A stretch of 64,000 nt of DNA from Citrobacter telavivensis (GCA_009363175.1 CP045205.1:806001-870000), one strand, 5' to 3'. Counted from the stretch's first letter, positions 40,813 through 54,002 are shown. Translations and numbers: made by a program. The notes: a model not told the origin generated them from the sequence alone.

Positions 40813-40840
40813 TTGACTCTGAAAGAGGAAAGCGTAGTAT
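40813..40840 (+). promoter_or_regulatory. rrnE P2 promoter
   Basis: TTGACT and TAGTAT spaced 16 bp, about 109 bp after P1, the usual tandem rRNA arrangement. Confidence 0.85.
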
Positions 40841-40878
40841 ACGCCACCTCGCGACAGAGCGCTAAAGCGCGTCGCAAC

Positions 40879-40891
40879 TGCTCTTTAACAA
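40879..40891 (+). promoter_or_regulatory. rrnE leader boxA antitermination site
   Basis: TGCTCTTTAACAA, the NusB/S10-binding boxA that protects rRNA transcription from Rho, about 130 nt before 16S. Confidence 0.92.
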
Positions 40892-41023
40892 TTTATCAGA
40901 CAATCTGTGTGGGCACTCAAAGTGACATGGATTCTTAACGTCCTCGGACGATAAATGAATACCAAGTCTCAAAGAGTGAACACGTAATTCATTACGAAGT
41001 TTAATTCTACGAGCATCAAACTT

Positions 41024-42565
<1,542 letters not shown>

Positions 42566-42650
42566 CCTTAAAGAACCTGCCTTTGTAGTGCTCACACAGA
42601 TTGTCTGATGAAAAGTGAATAGCAAGGCGTCTTGCGATTGAGACTTCAGT

Positions 42651-42726
42651 GTCCCCTTCGTCTAGAGGCCCAGGACACCGCCCTTTCACGGCGGTAACAG
42701 GGGTTCGAATCCCCTAGGGGACGCCA
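42651..42726 (+). tRNA. gltV: tRNA-Glu (anticodon TTC) in the rrnE spacer
   Basis: A 76-nt cloverleaf with acceptor GTCCCCT/AGGGGAC, anticodon loop CTTTCAC and encoded CCA, in the 16S-23S spacer. The symbol follows the E. coli name for the tRNA in this operon family and is only tentative. Confidence 0.95.
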
Positions 42727-42767
42727 GCGTTCAAACTGATGAGGTGCAAACCTCCCAGGGGACGCCA
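42716..42767 (+). repeat. Partial duplication of the tRNA-Glu 3' end
   Basis: AGGGGACGCCA occurs at 42716-42726 (end of the tRNA) and again at 42757-42767, preceded by GGTGCAAACCTCCC, which resembles the T arm. The second copy has no matching 5' half, so it is a remnant and not a gene. The insert is 41 nt. Confidence 0.8.
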
Positions 42768-42840
42768 CTTGCTGGTTTGTGAGTGAAAGTCACCTGCCTT
42801 AATATCTCAAAACTGACTTCAGAGTCATGTTTGAGATATT

Positions 42841-42853
42841 TGCTCTTTAAAAA
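42841..42853 (+). promoter_or_regulatory. Spacer boxA before 23S
   Basis: TGCTCTTTAAAAA, a second boxA, 106 nt before the 23S start. It lies just after an inverted repeat around AATATCTCAAA/TTTGAGATATT (42802-42840). Confidence 0.85.
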
Positions 42854-42958
42854 TCTGGATCAAGCTGAAAATTGAAACGACACACAGTTAATGTGTGTTC
42901 GAGTCTCTCAAATTTTCACAACACTGACGGTGTTTTACGAAACATCTTCGGGTTGTGA

Positions 42959-45864
<2,906 letters not shown>

Positions 45865-45961
45865 ACAACGCCGAAGATGTTTTGGCGGATTTGAGAGAAT
45901 TTCAGTTCAGCTTGATAACAGATTGTGTCACTTCGTGGAAGCGGGGTGATAAAACAGAATT

Positions 45962-46081
45962 TGCCTGGCGGCTGTAGCGCGGTGGTCCCACCTGACCCCA
46001 TGCCGAACTCAGAAGTGAAACGCCGTAGCGCCGATGGTAGTGTGGGGTCTCCCCATGTGAGAGTAGGGAACTGCCAGGCAT
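45962..46081 (+). rRNA. rrfE: 5S ribosomal RNA (rrnE)
   Basis: A 120-nt gene identical to the first copy except T46058 in place of C. It lies 97 nt after 23S. Confidence 0.98.
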
Positions 46082-46094
46082 CAGACAGTGAAAA

Positions 46095-46121
46095 AGCCCA
46101 TCCTGACGGATGGGCTTTTTT
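46095..46121 (+). terminator. rrnE terminator
   Basis: AGCCCATCC-TGAC-GGATGGGCT and T run, the same hairpin as after rrnB. Confidence 0.93.
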
Positions 46122-46141
46122 GCGTCTGTGCACCACGGAAA

Positions 46142-46177
46142 ATGCCGGATGGCGGCTTCGCCTTATCCGGCCTACAG
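46142..46177 (+). repeat. REP element overlapping the yjaB end
   Basis: Same REP sequence and position as after rrnB. Its last bases supply the yjaB stop codon (CTA on the plus strand). Confidence 0.87.
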
Positions 46178-46627
46178 GCAGGGCGAGCCACCGTGGTAGC
46201 GTAAATGCAATAACGGATACGGCCGCCCAAGATCATCGACCTCTGCGCGCCCCGCCACCCAGAATCCCATCTTCTTATAGAACCCAACGGCTTGTTCATT
46301 CTGTTCGTTCACGTTAGTTGTTAACGCGGGTGCTAACGAAAGCGCATGCTCAATCAACAGCTTACCTACGCCACGGCCCCGAACGTCGGGATCAACAAAC
46401 AGCGCATCCATATGATCCCCGGTGAGTAACATAAATGCGACGGGCTCATCCTGCTCATTAGCGGCGACCCATAAAGGCGCTTCGGGTAAAAACGAGCGGA
46501 CTAACTCCTCCAGCTCGATACGGTATTCTTTAGACAGAAAATCATGAGTGGCGTCGACCGAACGACACCAGATCGCGATCAGTTTTTCTCCTTCATCATG
46601 CTGGGATCGGCGGATGTTAATAACCAT
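46172..46627 (-). CDS. yjaB: GNAT-family N-acetyltransferase YjaB
   Basis: A 151-residue acetyl-CoA-dependent acetyltransferase; substrate unknown. The GNAT core is seen: VDPDVRGRGVGKLLIEHALS (pyrophosphate-binding RGRGVG at about 85-90) and NEQNEQAVGFYKKMGF near 109-124. It closely resembles E. coli YjaB (147 residues), but the C-terminal tail differs (LRYHGGSPCL) and its stop codon lies in the REP element. It is divergent from metA. Confidence 0.93.
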   Translation of the reverse strand: MVINIRRSQHDEGEKLIAIWCRSVDATHDFLSKEYRIELEELVRSFLPEAPLWVAANEQDEPVAFMLLTGDHMDALFVDPDVRGRGVGKLLIEHALSLAPALTTNVNEQNEQAVGFYKKMGFWVAGRAEVDDLGRPYPLLHLRYHGGSPCL

Positions 46628-46732
46628 ATTCTCTCCTTTTCGTTATGCTTATATTCTAACGTCTCCGTCGTCGTGAAACTTTCTCACCTTTAACATGCAG
46701 ACTCGACATTGGCGTAATTTCTGGGTATCTTC

Positions 46733-46764
46733 AGCTATCTGGATGTCTAAACGTTTAAACGTAT
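46733..46764 (+). promoter_or_regulatory. MetJ operator (tandem met boxes) of metA
   Basis: Four adjacent 8-mers: AGCTATCT, GGATGTCT, AAACGTTT, AAACGTAT (consensus AGACGTCT), ending 19 nt before the metA ATG. Two or more adjacent boxes are required for MetJ-SAM binding. Confidence 0.85.
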
Positions 46765-46783
46765 GTAGTGAGGTTATCAGGTT

Positions 46784-47713
46784 ATGCCGATTCGCGTGCA
46801 GGACGAGCTACCCGCCGTCAATTTCTTGCGTGAGGAAAACGTCTTTGTCATGACGACTTCCCGCGCTTCAGGTCAGGAAATTCGTCCGCTCAAGGTGCTA
46901 ATCCTCAACCTGATGCCGAAGAAAATCGAAACGGAAAATCAGTTTTTGCGTCTCCTGTCGAACTCTCCGCTGCAGGTGGATGTTCAGTTACTGCGCATTG
47001 ATGCTCGTGAGTCGCGTAATACGCCAGCCGAACACCTGAACAACTTTTACTGTAACTTTGAGGATATCTGCGATCAGAACTTCGATGGACTGATCGTCAC
47101 CGGTGCGCCGCTGGGTCTGGTGGAGTTCAATGATGTTGCCTACTGGCCACAGATCAAACAGGTGCTGGAATGGGCGAAAGATCATGTCACCTCAACGCTG
47201 TTTGTCTGTTGGGCGGTACAAGCCGCACTCAATATCCTCTACGGTATTCCGAAGCAGACCCGCACCGACAAGCTCTCTGGCGTTTATGAGCATCATATTC
47301 TTCACCCTCACGCACTGCTGACGCGGGGTTTTGATGATTCATTCCTTGCCCCGCATTCGCGCTACGCTGATTTCCCGGCTGTGCTGATCCGTGACTATAC
47401 CGATCTTGAGATCCTCGCCGAGACTGAGAATGGTGATGCCTACCTGTTTGCCAGTAAAGATAAACGCATTGCGTTTGTCACGGGTCATCCGGAATATGAC
47501 GCTAACACGCTGGGCAGCGAATATTTCCGTGATGTGGAAGCCGGGTTAAGTCCAGAGATTCCGTACAACTATTTTCCGAAAAACGATCCCCAAAACAAAC
47601 CTCGCGCCACCTGGCGAAGCCACGGTAATTTGCTGTTTATCAACTGGCTCAACTATTACGTCTATCAGATCACACCATATGATCTGCGTCACATGAATCC
47701 AACGCTGGATTAA
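46784..47713 (+). CDS. metA: Homoserine O-succinyltransferase MetA
   Basis: First committed step of methionine synthesis: transfers succinyl from succinyl-CoA to homoserine. The 309-residue product equals the E. coli length. The catalytic Cys lies in TLFVCWAVQAALN (about 142). GHPEYDANTL contains the catalytic His and Glu region. The N-terminal PIRVQDELPAVNFL is the known unstable, heat-sensitive region of the family. It is controlled by the MetJ boxes. metH in the same window performs the last step. Confidence 0.97.
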   Translation: MPIRVQDELPAVNFLREENVFVMTTSRASGQEIRPLKVLILNLMPKKIETENQFLRLLSNSPLQVDVQLLRIDARESRNTPAEHLNNFYCNFEDICDQNFDGLIVTGAPLGLVEFNDVAYWPQIKQVLEWAKDHVTSTLFVCWAVQAALNILYGIPKQTRTDKLSGVYEHHILHPHALLTRGFDDSFLAPHSRYADFPAVLIRDYTDLEILAETENGDAYLFASKDKRIAFVTGHPEYDANTLGSEYFRDVEAGLSPEIPYNYFPKNDPQNKPRATWRSHGNLLFINWLNYYVYQITPYDLRHMNPTLD

Positions 47714-47757
47714 TCGTCTGTCGCTGACGATCCTAAAGCGTTTCAGCATATTGAATC

Positions 47758-47779
47758 AGGCACCTTCGGGTGCTTTTTT
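47758..47779 (+). terminator. metA terminator
   Basis: GGCACC-TTCG-GGTGC hairpin followed by T7, 45 nt after metA. Confidence 0.9.
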
Positions 47780-47859
47780 ATTTCCGAAATACACCTCATC
47801 TTGTAATTAAACTTTATTTTTATTGTTATCAATAGGTTAATTGATAATTTAATTAAAAA

Positions 47860-47899
47860 TGGAAATTGTTTTTGATTTTGATTTTGAAATGAGTAGTCT
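47860..47899 (+). promoter_or_regulatory. aceBAK promoter with IclR operator
   Basis: TGGAAATTGTTTTTG (47860-47874) resembles the IclR box TGGAAATNATTTCCA in its left half and overlaps the -35 TTGATT (47872-47877). The -10 TAGTCT (47894-47899) follows after 16 bp. The layout matches the E. coli aceB promoter, which IclR represses in the absence of acetate or fatty acids. Confidence 0.75.
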
Positions 47900-47980
47900 T
47901 AGTTGTGCTGAACGAAAAGCGCACAACGATCCTTCGTTCGCATTGGGAATGCTTTGTTATCAATGACGAGGAGTTACAGA

Positions 47981-49582
47981 ATGAATCAACAGGCAACGAC
48001 TACCGATGAATTGATCTTTACCAGGCCTTACGGTGAGTCAGAGAAGCAGATCCTGACCGCTGAAGCGGTCGAATTCCTTACCGAACTGGTGGCGCGCTTT
48101 ACGGCAAAGCGCAATAAGCTGCTCGCGGCTCGTATTCAGCAGCAGCAGGATATCGACAACGGTATATTGCCTGATTTTATTTCGGAAACTGTTTCCATTA
48201 GAAATGATGACTGGAAGATTCGCGGCATTCCGGCGGATTTACAGGATCGCCGGGTTGAAATTACCGGGCCGGTTGAGCGCAAGATGGTTATCAATGCGCT
48301 GAACGCGAATGTGAAGGTTTTTATGGCCGATTTCGAAGATTCGCTGGCACCGGAATGGAGCAAAGTGATCGACGGACATATCAACCTGCGCGACGCGGTA
48401 AACGGCACCATTAGCTACACCAATGAAGCCGGCAAAATCTATCAATTGAAACCCGATCCGGCTTTACTGATTTGTCGTGTGCGCGGCCTGCACCTGCCGG
48501 AAAAACATGTGACCTGGCGCGGTGAAGCGATCCCCGGCAGCTTGTTCGACTTTGCTCTCTATTTCTTCCATAACTACAAATCATTACTGGCTAAAGGCAG
48601 CGGTCCCTATTTTTACCTGCCGAAAACGCAGGCGTGGCAGGAAGCGGCCTGGTGGAGTGAAGTCTTCAGCTATACCGAAGATCGTTTCAATCTGTCGCGC
48701 GGCACGATTAAAGCCACACTGCTGATTGAAACCCTGCCGGCGGTGTTCCAGATGGATGAGATCCTGCACGCGCTGCGCGATCATATCGTCGGCCTGAACT
48801 GTGGGCGTTGGGACTACATTTTCAGTTATATCAAAACGTTGAAGAATCATCCGGATCGCGTTCTGCCGGACCGCCAGGTAGTGACGATGGATAAGCCCTT
48901 CCTCAGCGCATATTCGCGTCTGCTGATTAAAACCTGCCACAGGCGTGGTGCCTTCGCGATGGGTGGTATGGCGGCATTCATCCCGAGCAAAGACGTTGAA
49001 CGCAACAATCAGGTGCTCAGCAAGGTGAAAGCGGATAAAGCGCTGGAAGCCAATAATGGCCACGACGGCACGTGGATTGCGCATCCTGGTCTGGCGGATA
49101 CCGCGATGGCGGTCTTCAACGAGGTGTTGGGCGAGAACAAAAACCAACTGTTTGTGACCCGTGATGAAGACGCGCCGATTACCGCAGAACAATTGCTGGC
49201 ACCGTGTGAAGGCGAGCGTACCGAAGAGGGGATGCGCGCCAATATTCGCGTTGCGGTGCAGTACATCGAGGCGTGGATCTCTGGCAACGGCTGCGTGCCG
49301 ATTTATGGCCTGATGGAAGATGCAGCGACGGCGGAAATCTCCCGTACGTCAATCTGGCAGTGGATCCATCACGAGAAAACCCTGAGCAATGGTAAACCGG
49401 TCACTAAGGCGCTGTTCCGCCAGATGTTGGCTGAAGAGATGCGGGTCATCCAGGACGAACTGGGCGAACACCGCTACAGCAGCGGCCGTTTTGACGATGC
49501 CGCGCGCCTGATGGAACAAATCACCACCTCTGACGAATTAATCGATTTCCTGACGTTGCCAGGCTACCGCCTGCTGGCTTAA
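47981..49582 (+). CDS. aceB: Malate synthase A (AceB)
   Basis: Condenses glyoxylate with acetyl-CoA to malate, second step of the glyoxylate shunt. The 533-residue product has the E. coli length and start region (MNQQATTTDELIFTRPYG) after a GAGGAG site. FMADFEDSLAPEW, GLNCGRWDYIFSYIKT and NGCVPIYGLMEDAATAEISR are the conserved active-site blocks. The in-frame upstream ATG (47954) lacks a good site. First gene of aceBAK. A GTTGTGC/GCACAAC dyad at 47902-47927 can form a hairpin in the leader. Confidence 0.97.
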   Translation: MNQQATTTDELIFTRPYGESEKQILTAEAVEFLTELVARFTAKRNKLLAARIQQQQDIDNGILPDFISETVSIRNDDWKIRGIPADLQDRRVEITGPVERKMVINALNANVKVFMADFEDSLAPEWSKVIDGHINLRDAVNGTISYTNEAGKIYQLKPDPALLICRVRGLHLPEKHVTWRGEAIPGSLFDFALYFFHNYKSLLAKGSGPYFYLPKTQAWQEAAWWSEVFSYTEDRFNLSRGTIKATLLIETLPAVFQMDEILHALRDHIVGLNCGRWDYIFSYIKTLKNHPDRVLPDRQVVTMDKPFLSAYSRLLIKTCHRRGAFAMGGMAAFIPSKDVERNNQVLSKVKADKALEANNGHDGTWIAHPGLADTAMAVFNEVLGENKNQLFVTRDEDAPITAEQLLAPCEGERTEEGMRANIRVAVQYIEAWISGNGCVPIYGLMEDAATAEISRTSIWQWIHHEKTLSNGKPVTKALFRQMLAEEMRVIQDELGEHRYSSGRFDDAARLMEQITTSDELIDFLTLPGYRLLA

Positions 49583-49584
49583 TT

Positions 49585-49700
49585 GCCCAGGCTATTTTGT
49601 TCGCCATTTTGGCCCTGGGCTGTGCTCAAAATCCTCACGTACTCTTAGTACGCTCCGGTTTTTTGCGCGCAGGCCCGTGACCAAACTGCCTTCACCAATA
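49585..49700 (+). repeat. Intergenic repeat-like element between aceB and aceA
   Basis: A GCCCAG/CTGGGC stem (49585-49620) is followed by a GC hairpin CGTAC-TCTTA-GTACG (49638-49652) and a T6 run. The second part resembles a short dispersed intergenic sequence seen elsewhere in enteric genomes, but I cannot confirm its copy number. It could process or attenuate the aceBAK message. Confidence 0.5.
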
Positions 49701-49740
49701 ACGCCTGGGAAGCCAGGAAGATAATATGGAGCATCTGCAC

Positions 49741-51045
49741 ATGAAAACCCGTACCCAACAGATCGAAGAATTACAGAAAGAATGGACACAACCGCGCTGG
49801 GAAGGCATCCGTCGCCCGTACAGCGCGGAGGACGTGGTGAAATTACGCGGCTCGGTCAACCCGGAATGCACGCTGGCACAGTTGGGCGCGGCCAAAATGT
49901 GGCGCCTGCTGCACGGTGAATCAAAAAAAGGCTACATCAACAGCCTCGGTGCGCTGACCGGCGGCCAGGCGTTGCAGCAGGCAAAAGCGGGCATCGAAGC
50001 GGTGTATCTGTCGGGCTGGCAGGTCGCGGCGGACGCTAACCTGGCATCCAGCATGTATCCGGATCAATCGCTCTACCCGGCAAACTCTGTTCCGGCAGTG
50101 GTGGATCGGATCAACAACACCTTCCGTCGTGCGGATCAGATCCAGTGGTCCAGCGGTATTGAACCGAACGATCCGCGCTATGTGGATTACTTTCTGCCGA
50201 TCGTTGCCGATGCGGAAGCCGGTTTTGGTGGCGTACTGAATGCCTTTGAGCTGATGAAATCGATGATTGAAGCCGGTGCAGCGGCTGTTCACTTCGAAGA
50301 TCAGCTGGCGTCGGTGAAGAAGTGCGGCCATATGGGCGGTAAAGTGCTGGTGCCGACTCAGGAAGCGATTCAGAAACTGGTGGCTGCGCGTCTGGCGGCT
50401 GACGTCATGGGCGTACCGACACTGGTGATCGCCCGTACCGATGCGGATGCGGCGGATCTGATCACTTCCGACTGCGACCCGTACGACAGCGAATTTATTA
50501 CCGGTGAGCGTACCAGTGAAGGCTTCTTCCGTACGCATGCTGGCATTGAGCAGGCGATCAGCCGTGGTCTGGCCTACGCCCCGTATGCCGACCTGGTCTG
50601 GTGTGAAACCTCCACGCCGGATCTTGAACTGGCGAAGCGTTTTGCCGATGCCATTCACGCGAAGTATCCAGGTAAACTGCTGGCCTACAACTGCTCGCCG
50701 TCGTTTAACTGGCAGAAGAATCTGGACGACAAGACCATCGCCAGCTTCCAGCAACAGTTGTCCGATATGGGCTACAAGTACCAGTTCATCACCCTGGCGG
50801 GTATCCACAGCATGTGGTTCAACATGTTCGACCTCGCGCGTTCCTACGCACAGGGCGAAGGCATGAAGCATTACGTTGAAAAGGTACAGCAGCCAGAATT
50901 CGCCGCAGGCTCGGACGGTTACACCTTCGTCTCTCACCAACAGGAAGTGGGCACCGGCTACTTCGATAAAGTCACCACCATCATTCAGGGCGGCGCATCA
51001 TCGGTGACCGCGTTGACCGGTTCGACCGAAGAATCGCAGTTCTGA
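49741..51045 (+). CDS. aceA: Isocitrate lyase AceA
   Basis: Splits isocitrate to glyoxylate and succinate, the entry to the glyoxylate shunt. The 434 residues match E. coli. The catalytic KKCGH signature is at about 193-197 (ASVKKCGHMGGK), and the C-terminal GSTEESQF is conserved. Two in-frame ATGs are plausible: 49726 with AGGAAG, and 49741 with GGAG; I use the latter because it gives the family length. Its substrate partner isocitrate dehydrogenase is regulated by the next gene, aceK. Confidence 0.97.
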   Translation: MKTRTQQIEELQKEWTQPRWEGIRRPYSAEDVVKLRGSVNPECTLAQLGAAKMWRLLHGESKKGYINSLGALTGGQALQQAKAGIEAVYLSGWQVAADANLASSMYPDQSLYPANSVPAVVDRINNTFRRADQIQWSSGIEPNDPRYVDYFLPIVADAEAGFGGVLNAFELMKSMIEAGAAAVHFEDQLASVKKCGHMGGKVLVPTQEAIQKLVAARLAADVMGVPTLVIARTDADAADLITSDCDPYDSEFITGERTSEGFFRTHAGIEQAISRGLAYAPYADLVWCETSTPDLELAKRFADAIHAKYPGKLLAYNCSPSFNWQKNLDDKTIASFQQQLSDMGYKYQFITLAGIHSMWFNMFDLARSYAQGEGMKHYVEKVQQPEFAAGSDGYTFVSHQQEVGTGYFDKVTTIIQGGASSVTALTGSTEESQF

Positions 51046-51048
51046 TTA

Positions 51049-51122
51049 ATGCCCGGTGGCGCTGCGCTTACCGGGCCTACGAAGGGATGTAGGCCGGATA
51101 AGCGAACGCGCCATCCGGCATG
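51049..51122 (+). repeat. REP pair (BIME) between aceA and aceK
   Basis: GCCCGGTGGCGCTGCGCTTACC and TGTAGGCCGGATAAGC with GCCATCCGGCA. In E. coli, REP sequences at this site are linked to low AceK expression relative to AceA. Confidence 0.87.
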
Positions 51123-51147
51123 ACGTTGTGCCGGATGGGGAGAAGCG

Positions 51148-52872
51148 ATGACGCGTGGCCTGGAGTTACTGATTGCTCAGACGATTTTGCAAGGTTTCGA
51201 CGCCCAGTATGGTCGATTTCTGGAAGTGACCTCCGGCGCGCAACAGCGCTTTGAACAGGCCGACTGGCATGCCGTGCAGCAGGCGATGAAAAGCCGTATT
51301 CACCTCTACGATCACCATGTGGGTCTGGTGGTGGAACAACTGCGCTGCATTACTGGCGGCAAAAGTACCGACGCCGCGTTTTTGCTGCGTGTAAAAGAGC
51401 ATTACACCGGGCTCCTGCCGGATTACCCGCGCTTCGAGATTGCGGAGAGTTTTTTTAACTCCGTATATTGTCGGTTATTTGACCACCGCTCGCTCACTCC
51501 CGAGCGGCTCTTTATTTTTAGCTCCCAGCCGGAACGCCGTTTCCGGACGATCCCGCGTCCTCTGGCGAAAGATTTCTTCCCCGATCATGGATGGGAACCG
51601 CTGCTCACCCGTATTCTTAGCGATCTGCCGCTGCGTCTGCCCTGGCAGAACAAAGGGCGAGATATTCGCTACATCATCATGCATCTGCGCGAAACCTTTG
51701 GCGAAGAGACCTTGCAGCACTGTCGTCTACAGGTGGCAAACGAGCTGTTTTATCGCAACAAAGCCGCCTGGCTGGTGGGCAAACTCATCACGCCAACGGC
51801 CACGCTGCCTTTTTTACTGCCGATTCATCGTACCGATGAGGGTGAACTGTTTGTGGATACCTGCCTGACCACCACGGCAGAAGCCAGCATCGTGTTCGGT
51901 TTCGCCCGCTCCTATTTTATGGTGTATGCGCCGCTGCCCGCCGCGCTGGTGGAATGGCTGCGCGAGATCCTGCCGGGAAAAACCACGGCAGAGTTATACA
52001 TGGCGATCGGCTGTCAGAAACATGCGAAGACCGAGAGCTATCGCGAGTATCTGTTGTATCTGCGCAACTGCGATGAGCAGTTTATTGAAGCTCCGGGCAT
52101 ACGCGGGATGGTGATGCTGGTCTTTACGCTGCCGGGCTTTGACCGGGTATTCAAAATTATCAAAGATAAGTTCGCGCCGCAGAAAGAGATGTCTGCCGCT
52201 CACGTACGCGCCTGCTATCAACTGGTAAAAGAGCACGATCGCGTGGGGCGCATGGCGGATACTCAGGAGTTCGAAAACTTCGTACTGGACAAACGCCAGA
52301 TCGATCCGGCGCTGATGGCGCTGTTGTTTGAGGAAGTGCCGGAAAAGATTACTGACCTTGGCGAGCAGATTGTCATCCGTCATCTTTATATTGAGCGGCG
52401 GATGGTGCCGCTCAATATCTGGCTTGAGCAGGTGGAAGGCCAGCAGTTGCGGGATGCGATTGAGGAGTATGGCAACGCGATCCGCCAGCTTGCCGCGGCC
52501 AATATTTTCCCCGGCGACATGCTGTTCAAAAATTTCGGCGTCACCCGCCATGGTCGCGTGGTGTTCTACGATTACGACGAAATCTGCTACATGACGGAAG
52601 TGAATTTCCGCCATATCCCACCGCCGCGCTACCCGGAAGATGAGCTGTCGGGTGAGCCGTGGTACAGCGTGTCGCCGGGCGATGTGTTTCCTGAGGAGTT
52701 TCGTCACTGGCTGTGCGCCGACCCGCGAATCCGGCCGCTGTTTGAGGAGATGCACGCCGACCTGTTCAGCGCCGACTATTGGCGCGGCCTACAGATGCGT
52801 ATTCGCGAAGGGCATGTGGAAGATGTTTACGCCTATCGCCGTCGCCAGCGATTCAGCGTACGGTTTACCTGA
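51148..52872 (+). CDS. aceK: Isocitrate dehydrogenase kinase/phosphatase AceK
   Basis: Phosphorylates (inactivates) and dephosphorylates isocitrate dehydrogenase, which sets the split between the TCA cycle and the glyoxylate shunt. The 574-residue product has the N-terminal regulatory half and a C-terminal atypical kinase domain: ATP loop APGIRGMVMLVFTLPGF (about 314-330), then NFGVTRHGRVVFYDYDEICYM with the catalytic/metal-binding Asp residues. Third gene of aceBAK, separated from aceA by the REP pair. Confidence 0.96.
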   Translation: MTRGLELLIAQTILQGFDAQYGRFLEVTSGAQQRFEQADWHAVQQAMKSRIHLYDHHVGLVVEQLRCITGGKSTDAAFLLRVKEHYTGLLPDYPRFEIAESFFNSVYCRLFDHRSLTPERLFIFSSQPERRFRTIPRPLAKDFFPDHGWEPLLTRILSDLPLRLPWQNKGRDIRYIIMHLRETFGEETLQHCRLQVANELFYRNKAAWLVGKLITPTATLPFLLPIHRTDEGELFVDTCLTTTAEASIVFGFARSYFMVYAPLPAALVEWLREILPGKTTAELYMAIGCQKHAKTESYREYLLYLRNCDEQFIEAPGIRGMVMLVFTLPGFDRVFKIIKDKFAPQKEMSAAHVRACYQLVKEHDRVGRMADTQEFENFVLDKRQIDPALMALLFEEVPEKITDLGEQIVIRHLYIERRMVPLNIWLEQVEGQQLRDAIEEYGNAIRQLAAANIFPGDMLFKNFGVTRHGRVVFYDYDEICYMTEVNFRHIPPPRYPEDELSGEPWYSVSPGDVFPEEFRHWLCADPRIRPLFEEMHADLFSADYWRGLQMRIREGHVEDVYAYRRRQRFSVRFT

Positions 52873-52876
52873 TTAC

Positions 52877-52958
52877 TATAGGCCGGATAAGGCGCTTACG
52901 CCGCCATCCGGCAATATGCGCCGATCTACCTGATGGCGCTACGCTTATCAGCCCTACC
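52877..52958 (+). repeat. REP pair (BIME) between aceK and iclR
   Basis: TAGGCCGGATAAGGC/GCCGCCATCCGGC and CCTGATGGCGCTACGCTTATC in the 112-nt convergent gap. E. coli K-12 has arpA here; there is no trace of it. Confidence 0.87.
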
Positions 52959-52984
52959 GAAAATGCCCCTTAGGGATATTTTGC

Positions 52985-53809
52985 TTACCGGATCCCGCCG
53001 TACGCCAGCGTGACTTCTTTCGCCGCCTTGATCACCATCGCGCCAAACTCGGTAACGCGGTCGTCGGTGATGCGCGAAATCGGGCCGGAGATAGAGATCG
53101 CCGCGAACGGCTCGCGATGCTCGTCAAAAATGCACGACGCCACGCAGCGCAGACCGAGCGCATGCTCCTCATCATCAAAGGAATAACCGCGCTTGCGGGT
53201 CTGGGCGAGGTCGTCCTTCAGATGAACCGGGGAGACCAGCGTCGCGTGGGTGTACGCATGCAGCCCTTTGCGGTGCAGCAACTGGGTTACCTGTTCTTCA
53301 CTCAGCTGCGCTAAAAACGCTTTGCCTGCGCCAGAGGCGTGCATCGGCAGCTTACCGCCAATCGGTGCAGACATGCGCATCAGTTGGGTGCACTGCACCT
53401 GGTCAATGATAATCGCCTGATGGTCACTCTGATCCAACACCGCCAGATTTACCGTTTCACCGGAATCCTCCATCAGTTTGCGCAGAATCGGATGGACGAT
53501 TGCCAGCAGATTGCGGCTCTGTAAAAAGCTGCTGCCGACGATGAACGCGTGCGCGCCTATCGCCCAGTGCCCAAGATCGCCCACCTGACGCACAAAGCCC
53601 TGCTGCTGCATGGTGGTGAGTAAACGGTGAGTGGTGGAGTTTGGCAAACCAGCCTGCTGTGCCAGTTCGGTCAACGCCACGCTGCCGTTGGATTCCGCGA
53701 TCCATTCCAGTAGTTTCAGGCCACGGGTCAGCGACTGAACCTGTCCGGCAGCGGGGGCGGTTGTCGCAGCGGGTTTTCTGCCGCGTTTGGCGGGAACGGG
53801 TGCAACCAT
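52985..53809 (-). CDS. iclR: Acetate operon repressor IclR
   Basis: Represses aceBAK; glyoxylate and pyruvate change its oligomeric state. The 274-residue product has an N-terminal winged helix-turn-helix (about 28-85, with LTELAQQAGLPNSTTHRLLTTM) and a C-terminal effector-binding domain with RMSAPIGGKLPMHASGAGKAFLA. The N-terminal tail is basic and Ala/Pro-rich. An AGGAG site precedes the ATG. It is convergent with aceK and divergent from metH, and has an IclR-like box in its own promoter, suggesting autoregulation. Confidence 0.97.
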   Translation of the reverse strand: MVAPVPAKRGRKPAATTAPAAGQVQSLTRGLKLLEWIAESNGSVALTELAQQAGLPNSTTHRLLTTMQQQGFVRQVGDLGHWAIGAHAFIVGSSFLQSRNLLAIVHPILRKLMEDSGETVNLAVLDQSDHQAIIIDQVQCTQLMRMSAPIGGKLPMHASGAGKAFLAQLSEEQVTQLLHRKGLHAYTHATLVSPVHLKDDLAQTRKRGYSFDDEEHALGLRCVASCIFDEHREPFAAISISGPISRITDDRVTEFGAMVIKAAKEVTLAYGGIR

Positions 53810-53831
53810 AGCGGACTCCTTTTCTGTATCG

Positions 53832-53846
53832 TGGAAATCATTTTCG
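53832..53846. promoter_or_regulatory. IclR box in the iclR promoter
   Basis: TGGAAATCATTTTCG matches 12 or more positions of TGGAAATNATTTCCA, 23 nt upstream of the iclR ATG. IclR is autoregulated in E. coli. Confidence 0.75.
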
Positions 53847-54002
53847 TTTTATTCAATTATAATGCAAGAAGACTTGTACTGATCGGATGAGTGAAGCTGA
53901 ACATGTCTCATGTTGCCCGTTGTTGGCTTTTCCGTCAGCCCTGTTTATGCCACTATGTTTTGTTGACTTTTTCGGTCTGGTTGAGCGTTGTCGGGAGCAA
54001 GT

